Part shown: positions 33,001 to 48,611 of the stretch, in pieces
How the letters are laid out: every line of letters begins with the position of its first letter
Numbering within the stretch: the first letter of the stretch is position 1
DNA from: Luscinia megarhynchos
Lineage: Eukaryota; Chordata; Aves; Passeriformes; Turdidae
Assembly: GCA_034336665.1 (NCBI GenBank)
Contig: JAPFBE010000033.1
Span: 2,108,001-2,172,000 of the forward strand
DNA length: 64,000 bases
Direction: 5' to 3'
Notes under the pieces: generated by a model
The model's database searches: none
The model's input: only the letters and a program-made list of their open reading frames with translations
Told to the model about the DNA's origin: nothing
Program-made: the position numbers and the translations under genes

Positions 33001-33900
33001 ACCATAAGCCATTTTCTTAATATAAGCAACTGACAGCAGAAAAATAAGTTCTTTACCTAGATGTAAAAAGATTACCTATGAAATGAAAAATCAATGCTAC
33101 TGTCTATGAGCTTGGCAGTATGTAAAAATGCAAATACTTGCATATTTTAAACCATCTTCAGGTTTTCTGCTGATCTTTTTAAAAATCCAGTCTACAAATC
33201 TTATACAGTTCACTGAACTTTCCATTCAGTTTTAATGGAAAACAGTTTCATCAAAGCTCTTTAAACACCTGTTAAAAGAATAAACTATTGGTGTAGTCTC
33301 AGGTTTTGGTGAAAACAAAACATAGATATCAAGTTTCAAGTCAACTTGATGTAATTTGTACTTCTTCGATCTTACACCTGACACACTTGACATTCTTTCC
33401 CTGATTTCCCTGATGAAGCCATCTCCCAACTCTGCATTTCCCAGATGAACACTTGCATTACATCATAGAAAATGTAGTCTACCTGAGTAAACTAGTCTAC
33501 GTGAATGAAGCAACTAGGCACTCAAATTACCGCTTCCGCATCGTATACTATCAAGCACTGTTCATTGTTAAATTCAAGCAAGATGAATAAGTGTTTTCAA
33601 CTGCAAATTGCTATGCAGGAGTCTTATATTCTCAGCCTGCGGCTACTGTGGGTAATCAGCCTTTTTTTTTTTCAGGAAGGGCATTTGATTTAAGGAGTCG
33701 GTATGATCCCATATATCGCTATGTTTTGTAATGAATCCTGAAAAATAAAAAGAATACTTGTCACTTCATGCTCTGCAGCAACTGTGCCGCAAAAAAATTA
33801 ATGCACCGCACTGCTTGCAAAAAAATTAACCGGGACAGATGGTAAACACCAGCCTTTTTACAGACTTTTTTAAAATCCAGGGCAAACACAACGCGTTAGT
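30021..33900. other. AT-rich intergenic sequence upstream of ZSWIM6
   Basis: No coding region or repeat family recognised. Readings such as 31742-31996 and 33232-33429 lack motifs and are probably chance. Confidence 0.5.
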
Positions 33901-34784
33901 AGCGTTCAATTTACTCACCGCGAGTCATGTTACGGAGCCCTTCATCTTGGGCTACCAGGGCGGATCCAAACTGGACCTGTGAAGCGAGTCGGCTGCGTGG
34001 AGCTCGCACCAGGCTACAACCAGCCCACACACAAACACGTCCACAGCGCGCGCGCGACCAGCAAGCCAGCACACGTCGGGAACCCCACTGGACGGGAGCC
34101 CACTCCGCGGCCCAACGGCCGTAGATACCGTACTGTCTCCAATAAAAGGGAAATTTAGGTCGCGCCTTACTGAGCTGCCTCAAGGACTTGTTGCAGGAAC
34201 GCGTGGGCTCAGCCACTCCAGATCTTGCCCCAGAAGAGCAGCACCCCAACAGCAACACCCTAGCTTCGCCCATTTCAGCCCGCCTCTGAGGCAGGAGCCC
34301 AGGCCAGGCCACTCGACCCCATATGGAGCCACCCATAAGCACCTTCTACCTGCCCTCCGAGGCGCCTCTGCTGCCTCCCAGCAGCCCTCAATGCCCGCAG
34401 AGCTCCGGCAAAAGGAGGGCGTCCCTCTCTTCCCCCAGGAAAGGCGCTTGAGGCAGGCCAGCCCTTACCTTTTTGTGGGCCAGAGTGGCTGCCGCAGCCG
34501 TTGCTATACTTTTCGGTTGCGGGATTGAGTTCTAACCCACCCCCGCCGGTTTTCCTAGCGGAGGTGACCGGGTTGAGACCGCGACGACTCCACCCCCGCA
34601 TTCCATTCCTTACATGGTGTCAGAGAGGGGCGCTACCAGCCACGTGAGGTGCTCTCAGACTTGCACTCGTGACGTCGGGGGAAAAGAAGGCGACCGACAC
34701 AGCGCCTCCGCGCAAGGAGCGCGCGCACCATCCCCCACCCACGCAGAGATCAAGCTTTCCTCAAGCCATTCTATTTACGTTTAG

Positions 34785-38560
<3,776 letters not shown>

Positions 38561-38699
38561 AAGGCTGCACAAAAAGAGTGGAAGCTGGTGATATGAAACG
38601 TGTCAGTTTTATTGTTAAGGACATTGCCCAAATGCTTCAAACAGTCATGGGACATTGTTCCTGCTGTATTTAGCATTGGTGCAGCTTTCCCTCTGGTAC

Positions 38700-39116
38700 T
38701 GTTCCAGGCCCCATAATTTAAGAAGGATGTGAAGGTCCTTGAATTGCCCCCAAAGGACAGCAACAAAGCTGGTGAAAGGGCTGGAAGGAATGTCCTATAA
38801 GGAGCATCTGAGGGCTCTGGGTTTGTCTAGTTTGGAGAAAAGGAAGATGAGGGGTGACCTCATGGCTCTCTACAGCTTCCTGAGGAGGGGAATTGGAGAG
38901 GGAGGTATTGACCTCTTCTCCCTGAGATACAGTGACAGTATGCATGGGAATGGTTCACAGCTGTGCCAAAGGAAGTTCAGACTGGACCTAAGGAAGCATT
39001 TCTTTACTGACAGGGTGATCAAACACTGGGACGGGCTTCCTACAGAGGTGGTTGATGCCCCAAGCTTGTCACTGTTTAAAAGGCATTTGGACAATGCCCT
39101 TAATAACATGCCTTAA
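38700..39116 (+). mobile_element. CR1 LINE 3' fragment
   Basis: The reading 38739-39116 matches the C-terminus of CR1 ORF2: RTATKLVKGLEGMSYKEHLRALGL, SLEKRKMRGDLMALY, KFRLDLRKHFFTDRVIKHWDGLP and a final APSLSLFKRHLDNAL. The reading is open for 125 codons with few frame errors but is only the end of the ORF. Confidence 0.85.
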
Positions 39117-39349
39117 TTTTTGGTCAGCACTAGAATTTTTAAAGTTATTTTAAGGAGAAAATGAATTGTAAATCTTTTCCTATCATAGTTTTTAAAACAA
39201 GGAGTCTTCTTTTATAGAAAAGCTTAAATTGGGTTGACCTAACAAAATTCTTCGTAATTTGTTTTAGGTCAGTTTTCATGCTTCTTGCATTTAATTTTTT
39301 CCCTTAAATTCAAGGCTTTCCTTGCTCCCAAGAAATCAGTTTTCAAAGT

Positions 39350-40360
39350 TTGCTTTCAGTTTAGGAAAGGCCAAATGCCAGGCACCCACGATAGTTGCTC
39401 ACTCACCCTCCCCTGCTACAGCTGGACAGAGGAGAGAAAAATTTTAACAAAGACTTCACGAGTTAAGGACTGGGAGAAAACACTCCAAGGGCAAAAGAGG
39501 CTCAACTTAGAAGTACAAAGTGAATTTATTACTAACAAAATCAGAGAAGGATAATGAGAAGTAAAATAAGCCGTTAAAAACACTTTTTCTTCCCCCAACC
39601 CCTCCCTCCTTCCCACCGACAGTGCAAGGAGACAGGGCATAGGGGGTTTGGTCAGTTTATTACCCAAGATCTTTCGCTGCTCACGGGGAGGAGTCCTTCC
39701 CCTGTGAAACCGGGGGGTCCATTCCCATGGGAGACAGTTCATGGAGAACTTTTCCAACATTGTTCCAATCTCACAAGCAGCAGTCCTCCCAAAACTGCTG
39801 TGGTGTGGGTCACTCTTCCACAGGGTGCAGTCCTCTAAGGACAGGCTGCTCCAGCCTGGAAGCAGGGGCCCTTTCTCTCCACCAGGTCTCCCACTGGATC
39901 ATAGCCTCCTCCAGGCATCCACCCGCTCTGGCATGAGCATCTCCCTCACGGGCTGCGGGTGGATCTCTGTGTCCCCCATGGATCCCCATAGACTGCAGGG
40001 GGACAACCTGCTTCACCATGGTCTTCACCACAGCCTGCAGAGGAATCTCAGCTCTGGCACCTGGAGCACCTCCTCCCCCTCCTTCTTCACCGACCATGTT
40101 GTTTCCCTCACATGTTTTCACCTCCTCCTCTTCTCTAGTTGGAATTAAAACTGTGCATGCCCACTTTGTTTTGATTTTCTTCTTAAATATGTTATCACAG
40201 AGGTGTTACCAACCTCTCTAATTGGCCCAGCTTTGGCCAGCAGCATGTCCATCTTCAGAGCCATCAGAGATTGGCTCTGCTGGACAATGGTGGAAGCTTC
40301 TTATACTTTCTTACAGAAGCCACCTCTGTGGCCCTCTTGCTGCTGAAAACCAGGCTGTAC
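39350..40360 (-). repeat. Avian LTR, family also at 62519-63503 and 63845-64000
   Basis: Contains GGCCAAATGCCAGGCACCCACG at the left and CAGAAGCCACCTCTGTGGCC at the right, with the U3 block TTCTTAAATATGTTATCACAGAGGTGTTACC near 40180. I recognise this as a common passerine LTR type. The middle has decayed tandem modules based on CTCCA...TGGGCTGCAG. Antisense to ZSWIM6. Confidence 0.75.
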
Positions 40361-40499
40361 AGAACTAACCCGTCTCTGTATGATCCAGTATTTTGGTATG
40401 TAGCAATTCTTGAATTTGGGACAGTTGCCATGCCAACAATTGATGCTTGTGTACTCTCTGTGCTCTAACTTTAGGAGGTTGTTGTGGGTGGAGATGAAG

Positions 40500-41150
40500 T
40501 ATACTGGAGAAGCCCTGCTGTTGAGCCACATGATGCAGAGGGGACCTCCTTGCTTTCTAAATTCCTTAGAGAGGAGTCAGGGTGTGGCTGAATCCAGTTT
40601 TAGCCCCAGACTTTGTCAATGGTTTAAGTAATTTTTCCCCTCAGGATTAAAGATGGTAAATCAGATATATTTATATAAAATGAATTATTTATTATGATAA
40701 ATAATTAGACAAAAGATCTTAAAGAGAATTATATGCTACACAGTATAAAAGCTAAAACTACTAGTAGTGTATAGTATAGTGCACTATATCAAAGCAATTA
40801 TATTAAAGCTAGCAAAAAGAAGCAATTATTAAGTAGAGATAGATTTAACTCACCCATACCAGCACTTGTGGACAGGTCTCTTTCTCTTTACCTCTCGGAG
40901 TATCCTTGGGGGACATCCCCTTCCCAAGGGAGGAAACTTTATACACACACTCCAAGGAGGAATGTGTTAAAATCTGACCATATGAAAGTGGACTGGACTT
41001 TTCTAGTGTGAAGTGATATCACTGCCAGTCATATGTCACTAGGTCAGCTTAGCTGCTTATCTGCCAAATCTTTGCCTCACTATCAGGATCTTGATTTGGT
41101 TGCTGAGCCAGACTGGTTTTAGCATAATTCAACACCAAAACCAGCACATG
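40500..41150 (-). repeat. Probable LTR
   Basis: On the minus strand it starts TGTGCTGGTTTTGGTGTTG at 41150, a common avian LTR start. The left end is unclear. It is AT-rich with several TTTATT motifs. Confidence 0.4.
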
Positions 41151-41448
41151 ACATCCTCTACTTGATCACATTCCAAGACAGAGCATCCAGGGCAGGGCGT
41201 CGTGCTGCACTCTACCCCTTGACTTCAGTCAATCATCTTTACCTCACAAAGTGGTAGTGCAGGTACCTCTTGCCTCCAAGCTATAAAAGCATGCACTGCA
41301 TATATGTACATTATTGTCAAATATGTTTAGATAGATCTCCTCAGTTTTACTATTTTTCTTAATTCATGTAGTTTGAAAGTGTGTTAGCTGAGTTATGCAT
41401 TATACATTAACATACAAAGTTATTATAGAAATCAGTTAGAGTTTAGCT

Positions 41449-41473
41449 AATAATAATAATAATAATAATAATA
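41449..41473. repeat. (AAT)n microsatellite
   Basis: About eight AAT units just before the CR1 5' boundary. Confidence 0.9.
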
Positions 41474-41674
41474 TTGCAACAACAGGGTATAACATTAAAT
41501 TCAGAATGTCCGTTGTGGTTGTGGACAATCCAAACAAGTCATCCTACCAATGATGTTACCAGTTCGTGCAGATCAAAATATTCCCTAGCCCTTGAGTCTC
41601 AAAAATTGCAAGAAAGATGTGATGCAAACCAGGATCCAGGGGGAAGAGTTCATGAAACCATTCTTTAGGTTAGA

Positions 41675-42415
41675 ATGTCTTTGGGTAACAAACAAGAAGA
41701 GCTGGAAGCCATAGTACAACAGCAAAGCTATGATGTAGTTGCCATCACAGAAATATGGGATGACTCGCATAACTGGAGCGCTGCACTGGATGGCTACAAG
41801 CTCTTAAGAAGAGACAGAAAAGGGAGAGGAAGTGGAGGGGTGGCCCTCTATATTAAGGAGGCTTTTGATGCCATGGGTATTGGAACTAATGATGATGACG
41901 TTGAATGTCTATGGGTAAGAATTCAGGGGAAGGCCAACAAGGCTGACATCGTGCTGGGAGTCTGTTATCAACCACCCAACCAGGAAGAAGAGGTGGACAA
42001 CTAATTCTACAAGCAGCTGGAGGATGTTTCAGGATCACCAGCCCTTGTTCTTTTAGGTGACTTTAACCTACCAGACATCTGCTGAGAACTTAATACAGCA
42101 GGAAAGAGGCAGTCCGGGAGGTTCTTAGAGTGTGTGGAGGACAACTTTTTGTCACAGCTGATGAGTGAGCCCACCAGAAGTAGGACTATGCTAGACTTGT
42201 TCTTTACAAATAGAGATGGACTGGTGGGAGAGGGGGTGGTTAGAGGCTTTTTGTGGCATAGTAATCATAAAATTATAGGGTTCTCAATATTTGGTGAAAT
42301 AAGGAGCATTAGTAAAACTTTCACACTAGACTTCCAGAAGGCAAATTTTGGCCTATTTAGGAGACTTATTTGGAGAGCTCCCTGGGAAGCAGCCCTTAAA
42401 AACAAAGGAGTCTAG
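41675..42415 (+). pseudogene. CR1 ORF2 endonuclease domain
   Basis: Apurinic/apyrimidinic-type endonuclease blocks: VAITEIWDD, RGSGGVALYIKEAFD, VECLWVRIQGKANKADIVLGVCYQPPNQEEE. A stop at 42002-42004 is followed by LGDFNLPDIC in the same region (TGA in place of the following Trp) and FLECVEDNFLSQLMSEPTR. The enzyme nicks target DNA for LINE insertion; it is broken here by several stops. Confidence 0.8.
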
Positions 42416-42660
42416 TGAGGTGGGCCTGCTTCAAAACAGAGATCTTGAGGGCACAGGAACAGACTGTCCCTGTGTACTGAAAGATGAGTCAACAAGGCAA
42501 ATGTCCAGTCTGGATGGGCAACAAGGTTTTGAAGGAATTTAGGAATAAAAAGAGGATGCATCATCTTTGGAAGGAGGGTCAAGTCTCAGGAAGTATTTAA
42601 GGGGGTTGCTAGGGCATATAGAAAAAAAATAGAGAGGCCAAAGCTCAGTTCGAACTTAAT

Positions 42661-44372
42661 TTGGCAACTTTTGTAAAGGATAATAAAAAATGTTTTTACA
42701 AATATATTAATGACAAAAGGAAGGGTAAGACCAACCTTTGTTCTCTATTGGATGCAGGAGGGAAATTAGTAACTGCAGATGAGGAGATGTTGGAAGTGCT
42801 TAACGCCTTCTTTGCCGCAGTCTTTAGTGGCAAGATGACTTGTCCTCAGGACAACTGTCCTCCTGGGTTGGTAGATGGTGTCAGGGAGCAGAATGGTCCC
42901 ACTCTTATCCAGGACGAGGAAGTGAGAGAACTGCTAAGCTGCTTGGATGTTCATAAATCTATGGGCTCAGATGAGATCTATCCCAGGGTGATGAGGGAGC
43001 TGGCAGATGAGCTTCCGAAGCCGCGGTTCATCATTTATCAACAGTCCTGGCTCACTGCTGAGGTTCCAGAGGACTGGAAGCTGGCCAAAGTGATGCTCAT
43101 TCACAAGAAGGGTAGGAAAGAAGATCCTGGAAATTATAGGCCAGTTAGTCTGACCTTGGTACCCGGTGAGGCAATGGAACAGTTTATACTGAGTGCCATC
43201 ACGCAGCAGTTACAGGATGGCCAGGGCATCAAACCCAGCCAGCATGGGTTTAGGAGGGGTAGGTTGTATTTGACCAACCTGATCTCCTTTTACGATCAGG
43301 TGATCCACTTGGTAGATGTGGGAAATCTGCGGATGTTGTCTATTTGGTCTTCAACAAGGCCTTTGACACTGTCTCCCACAGCATACTCCTGGAAAAACTG
43401 GCAGCCCACGGCTTGGACAGGAGCACTCTTCACTGGGTTAAGAACTGGCTGGATGGCTGGGCCCTGAGAGTGGTGGTGAACGCTGCTGCATCCAGTTGGT
43501 GGCCAGTCACTAGTGGTGTCACTCAGAGGTCTGGGCTGAGGCCAGTTCTGTTCAGTATTTTTATTGACGACATGGATGAAGGTATTGAGTCTTTCATTAG
43601 TAAATTTCCAGACGACACTAAGCTGGGAGCATGTGTCGATCTGTTGGAAGGTAGGAGGGCTCTTCAGAGAGACCTGGAATGGTTGGATAGGTGAGCAGAG
43701 TCTAATAAGATGAAGTTTAATAAGTCCATGTGCCGAATCCTGCATTTTGGCCACAATAACCCCCTGCCACGCTATAGGCAGGGGAATGTGTTGCTGGACA
43801 GTTTCCAGGTTGAAAGGGACCTGGGGCTACTGGTTGTCAGCTGACTGAACATGAAACAGCAGTTTGCCCTGGTGGCTAAGAAGGCCAACGGCATCTTGGC
43901 CTGTATCAGAGATAGTGTGGCCAACAGGACCAGGAGGTCATTCTTCCCCTATACTTGGCACTGGTGAGGCCACACCTTGAGTGCAGTGTCCAGTTCTGGG
44001 CCCCTCAGTTTAGGAAGGATGTTGAGATGCTTGAGTGCGTCCAGAGGAGGCCAACAAGGCTGGTGAGGGGTTTGGAACACAAGCCCTATGAGGAATGATT
44101 GAGGGAGCTGGGGTTATTTAGCCTGGAGAAAAGGAGACTCAGAGGTGACCTTATCACTCTCTGCAACTTCCTGAAACGTGGTTGTAGTCAGGTGCTGCTT
44201 TTTCCAGGCAGCAACTGACAGAATGAGAGCACACAGTCTTAAGTTGCACCAAGGGAAATTTAGGTTGGATATTAGGAAAAATTTATTTACGGAAAGAGCG
44301 ATAAAGTACTGGAATTATCTGCCCAGGGAGGTGGTGGAGTCACCATCCCTGGATATGTTTAAAAGGATGTAG
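42661..44372 (+). pseudogene. CR1 ORF2 reverse transcriptase
   Basis: 42661-43467 carries KDNKKCFYKYINDKRKGK, EVLNAFFAAVFSGK, LLSCLDVHKSMGSDEIYPRVMRELAD, KEDPGNYRPVSLT and [10 protein letters not shown]; after a frameshift 43344-43694 carries [23 protein letters not shown] and the catalytic-box region [10 protein letters not shown], where the alanine of the usual FADD is proline. 44178-44372 holds the C-terminal GKFRLDIRKNLFTERAIKYWN. Target-primed reverse transcription is its normal role; the frameshift and stops make it dead. Confidence 0.85.
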
Positions 44373-45444
44373 CACTCGGTGCCATGGTTTAGTTGAGGTG
44401 TTAGGGCATGGGTTGGACTCGAAGATCTTAAAGGTCTCTTCCAACCTAGTGATTCTGTTATTATGTAATGATTGGAAGAGTTCAGGAGATTGGTCATCGA
44501 CTTCCTTTTGTATAGAATACAAATCTGATTTCTCAATCATGAAGTTCTGTGTGGCCTCCCAAGCTAATTCAGGGAGGAATCTTTTCCAATCTCTGTGGCA
44601 ACTAGAGAGAAGGCAGAAGCATCTCAAAGCAGTGCTTGGGGAAAACTTAGATACATGTCTACTAATCGAACTAACAGTAACAGTCTTTGAAAGGAACTTG
44701 GCATAAAGATGCAATAATCACTATTCATAAACTTATTTGGTAAAGCCTATTTAAATTATCTAGTACTTTAAAATACTGGTCAAGATTATTCACACCATGT
44801 AGACCAACTTAAGCTAGCGTAGCCAGACATCCTTTTGAGACCTTTTTGGTTTTAGATAAAATGCTTTTTTTCAGGTTTGCACATTCTGTTGCACCCTATT
44901 TTGCAAATTTGGAGTAAAATCCATAAACCAACCATTAATGTAACCATACTTACAATTACAATCATTGGGTGCAAGAATTGGCTAGCATGGTTGGCTTATC
45001 CAGGATCAAATAATCGTGCTGCAATATTGGAAACATTTCTCTGAAAACACACACAAAAAGAAACATTTAATGTATTTCATTTTAGAGTCTTTGATTGTTG
45101 CAGATCTATCTGCAGTGGATTTACTGCTTACTGTAGGGTCCAGTACAGTTCTTTTGTGTCCAGAGCTGGCTTTATTTGTGTATAGGGGATTTAGAAATCT
45201 TCAGCTGTAATTTTCACAGTGGTATGAGTAGTCAAAAGTCCTTTCTACTTCTGCTTAAGCGGATTTTTATTTCATGTCCAGATGTGCACACAGTCATCTG
45301 GTTGGTTAGGATATACTTAAATATTCAAGGTTATTAGAGAGGTTAAACCAACAAACTTATACAATGATAAGAGCAGCCAGACATTGCTCTGTAAAATATC
45401 TATCTTTGCAGATGCACTGGATAGGATAGGTCAATTTCCTTAGT

Positions 45445-46773
45445 TCAGAATGTGGGAAATATTAATATGGAACTGATTCTGTGTTGGTGGCCATTAGAGT
45501 CAGTAGCCACCCAGGCTAATGGTCTTTGAGTGTCCATTAGAGTAATGGGTATAATCCCAGTTTGGGGTAGTTTGACTATGACTGGTTGGCCCACCTTTAG
45601 ATTGTCCTGAAAGGCTCCAATTTTATCATTTGGAGGTGATTCAAGGGACACTAGACTCAAGAAAGCTCTTGAAACAGGACTACTCATTGGTCCATATCAG
45701 TTATTTATCTGATATAACACAAGAGGGTAACTTTTTATCCCATCCAGATTAGTGTGGCCTAAGGTAGCATTTCAACAAACCATTGGCATGCTCCACCACC
45801 CTGTTTTCTTGGGGATAATAAGGTGTATGAAAAACCAATTTGATAACTTCCCTTTTGGCCCAGTCTTGTACCATCACACTGGTGAAGTGTGATCCATTGT
45901 CACACTGTATAGAGTCTGGGACAGGGAGACTGGAAAACCAGTTACTGAGTCCTGAAATAGTAGCTTTTGCATCAGCATGTTTGCTTTTAGTGGCAACAAA
46001 CAGTCCAGATACCACTTCCACACCTGTTAGTATGTACTTGTAACTATTAGATGTCTTCAGAGGTTCAATATAATCTATTTGCCATCTGGACCAGAGTGTT
46101 TTGTCACTTTTGATATGTAAAGGCAATGCCAGGTCTGGATAATTTTGTCCAAGTCTCAATTGGCACTGGGAATATTGTGAGAGAAGGGCTTTACACATCT
46201 TCCTGGTCAATGGTCAGCCTCTGCTTTGTGCTGCAAAAAATAGAGCTTCCTGTCCAGTATGCCCTAATTTACAATGTACTCATTCACTCAATCAATAGCA
46301 ATGTTGTGGATTTTTCAACTGATCAATTTTAATATTTTTAATTTTTGTCAGATGATCCACTTTGTTATTCCAATAAGTCTATAAGGCTTGATCACTGCCA
46401 TGAGCTTGGACACATCCTATGTGGATTTGTTGGGACTGAGATGTAACAACAACCAGTTCCAATCTTCTTTCTGGCAAATCTCTTTTCCATTCACTTGCCA
46501 ATCTAATGCTTCCCACCGACACAACCACTGTGTGGCACCACCCCAGACTGAATAAGAATCAACATATATTGTCCTTTCTTTTTCCTTTAGTGCCAACAAT
46601 ACAGCTTTTAATGTTCTTACCTTTGCATTTCCCGTTCCTTTTTCTGCTACTTCCATTCCTGTCTGAATGTTAAGAGCAACTGCTCTGTACTTCCATTTAC
46701 CATCAATGTGTTTGACTGAGACATCTGTGAAACAGACATCTTTAACTCCAGTCTGAAGTGAATGCAGAAGCAT
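45445..46773 (-). pseudogene. ERVL-like (third type) RNase H and integrase fragment
   Basis: 46773-46417 has an RNase H core (CFTDVSV, a YVDSYSVWGGATQWLCRW block). 46210-45749 has the integrase core with a complete triad: WQIDYIEPLK, QCDNGSHF and RVVEHANGLLK. 45687-45445 has the C-terminal part (KVGQPVIVKLPQTGIIP). The WQIDYI and DNGSHF blocks are closest to the class III integrases of the two proviruses above, but the sequence is well diverged, so it is a separate lineage. No LTRs, RT or gag are linked to it. Antisense to ZSWIM6. Confidence 0.75.
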
Positions 46774-47302
46774 CCAGTATAGGACTAGTTTTATATGGCT
46801 GTTCTAAATGTTGTGATGCCCTTATAATGCATTACCATGCTCTCTCCTGATGAGGTAGCAATATGCATCCAGTCTTTGTTGCCTTAGCCCCACTACTGAA
46901 GACAAGGAGGTCTAGTAAATTTGTGATGTCACCGTCTTAAAACAGATTTTTTTCTGAATTAATTCTGCAAATGTGTAAACAGATCAGAGGAGTGTAGTCT
47001 TTTAATAGTAACTAAAGTGTAGAGAATTCATTTGTGGTCAAGCCAGAACTGGTAAAAGGCCTCCCGTAGGAGTTGAGCAGTTGTACAGGATACCTTAATG
47101 AATCAGGTCAAATGATAAATAGACTGAAGTGTCTCCCAATGTGAGCTTTTTAACCAATGCTTTTTTAAACCCTTCTGAAAAATGAAAAATAAAGTGTAAA
47201 TTAGGGGAAATTTTAACTACATTTGAAATATATTTTAAGGTAATTGTGATGTGTACCATCACACTTGACAAAGAAGAACTTCATTTTTTAAATTTATTTA
47301 TT

Positions 47303-47629
47303 TGTCTTGGTTTAAGACAATTTTACGGGTTGGACACTCTAAAAGGAGTTACTTCCCCTTTAGTTTAACCAATCCCTTTCCACCAATAAGAAGAAACAAA
47401 TGAGAATAAATATAAGTGAAAAAATAGCAGTGTCAGAAAAAAATCAAAATAGCAACAGGCAAAAAATGACAGCAATAATCACTAATTACAAAGTTGCTGA
47501 AATCTTGCAGGCTCCCTGGGAACAGAGAGAAATTCAAAATGCCGGAGTAAAGCTCCCCCGCTCCCCCAAGATGGCACCCTCCACAAACAACTGCATGTAG
47601 AAAGACAAAGGGAAAATGGCAGACTTCCC
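47303..47629 (-). repeat. Probable LTR fragment beside provirus C
   Basis: Begins TGTCTTGGTTTAAGACAA on + (compare TGTCTTGGTTTAAAAGG of the provirus 2 LTR) and includes AATAAATATAAG at 47404. It seems to have replaced or entered the U5 end of the provirus C 3' LTR. Ends are not clear. Confidence 0.4.
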
Positions 47630-48555
47630 CCCTTGCCTGATTGTTTTCTTTAAAAGAGCTGAGCAGCTATTAGTTGCTATAAAGTTGTTTATTGTAAAGG
47701 CACATCAATCTTGAAAGGCAAAGAGTCACTAGCGTTAAAGTCCATGCTAAAAGTTTTTTGCATAGAGTCCTAAATTTTTAAGAAAAGGCTGGACATGGTA
47801 CTTGGTGCTATAGTCTAGACTCTGAGTTGAGGTGTTAGGACATAGGTTGGACTCGATGATCTTAGAGGTCTCTTCCAACCTCATTATTCTTTGATTCTGT
47901 GAAATAGAAGTAAAGTCCCAATTAGAAGTAGAAGCTGCTCCTGTTGAGGTCCTGGGAGGGCCGATGATGCTGCAGCAGCCCCTATCTTCTTCGGGTGATG
48001 GTGATGGCGGTGAGGAGAGAAGAAAAGCAAGAGAACAAGAGCAAGAGCAAGCGCGAATCTCTCCCCAATGCATAGATTCTTATACACAAATTACCCAACA
48101 AGCTAAAAACACGATCCCAAAACATTTCTTCTAAACCTATTAGAATTCTAATTTCTTAGCACACCAGGTTACGTATAAACTATGCATATGGCCTATCTTG
48201 TTCTATCTAAAAAATGTAACCAATATTCTTACTATAGTTTTATTATGTTTAAAACTATGTTCCTGGAGCCTCTACAAAAACTTGTTTTTAACACTAGTAT
48301 CCAGGACTTTGTTTTTCAGCCTTCACTAGAACTTGCACTTCTACGCTGGTATCTAAGATCATTACTCTCTAAAGGACTTAAAACTTATTCTTGCTTACTT
48401 AAACTTACTTGCTTATTCTAAAACTTGAACTTACACCTCTACTTTATGTGTGAATGACTTAATATACTTCAATCCATCCAAAAGTTTTAATTCAATCCCT
48501 GCACTCTGATTTCTCTCTGAAGAATTCAGAGACCTTTGATTTACAGGCTCCAACA
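47630..48555 (-). repeat. 3' LTR of provirus C
   Basis: Starts (minus) TGTTGGAGCCTG at 48555. It matches the truncated right copy from TTTTCTTTAAAAGAGC through the AACCCAACAAGC equivalent, apart from a CR1 piece inserted at 47776-47901. Confidence 0.8.
47776..47901 (+). mobile_element. CR1 3'-end insertion in the provirus C LTR
   Basis: Contains GGTTGGACTCGATGATCTTAGAGGTCTCTTCCAACCT and ends TTTGATTCTGTG, the CR1 3' UTR and terminal repeat. The other LTR copy shows the uninterrupted CCTAAATAGAAG (about 56288-56299). AAAT flanks both sides (47772-47775 and 47902-47905). Confidence 0.85.
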
Positions 48556-48571
48556 TCTCCCCCTCCTCTTA
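48556..48571 (-). promoter_or_regulatory. Polypurine tract of provirus C
   Basis: Minus strand TAAGAGGAGGGGGAGA immediately before the LTR TG. Confidence 0.8.
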
Positions 48572-48611
48572 GAACCATATAGATTCCCTTAATAGAGTTA
48601 ATAATCATCTG

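Larger units (their letters stand above)
41600..44467 (+). mobile_element. CR1 LINE, long copy sense to ZSWIM6
   Basis: Starts in the endonuclease domain (GNKQEELEAIVQQQSYDVVAITE at 41681) and runs to the 3' UTR with GGTCTCTTCCAACC near 44433 and an ATTCTGTTATTATG tail that stands for the CR1 terminal octamer repeat. Only the first part of the element is missing. Orientation is the same as the host gene. Confidence 0.88.

Noticed and set aside
33911..34601. Minus-strand readings upstream of ZSWIM6 as a divergent gene
   Set aside because: No recognisable domain and composition explained by the CpG island; an antisense RNA remains possible but is not supported.
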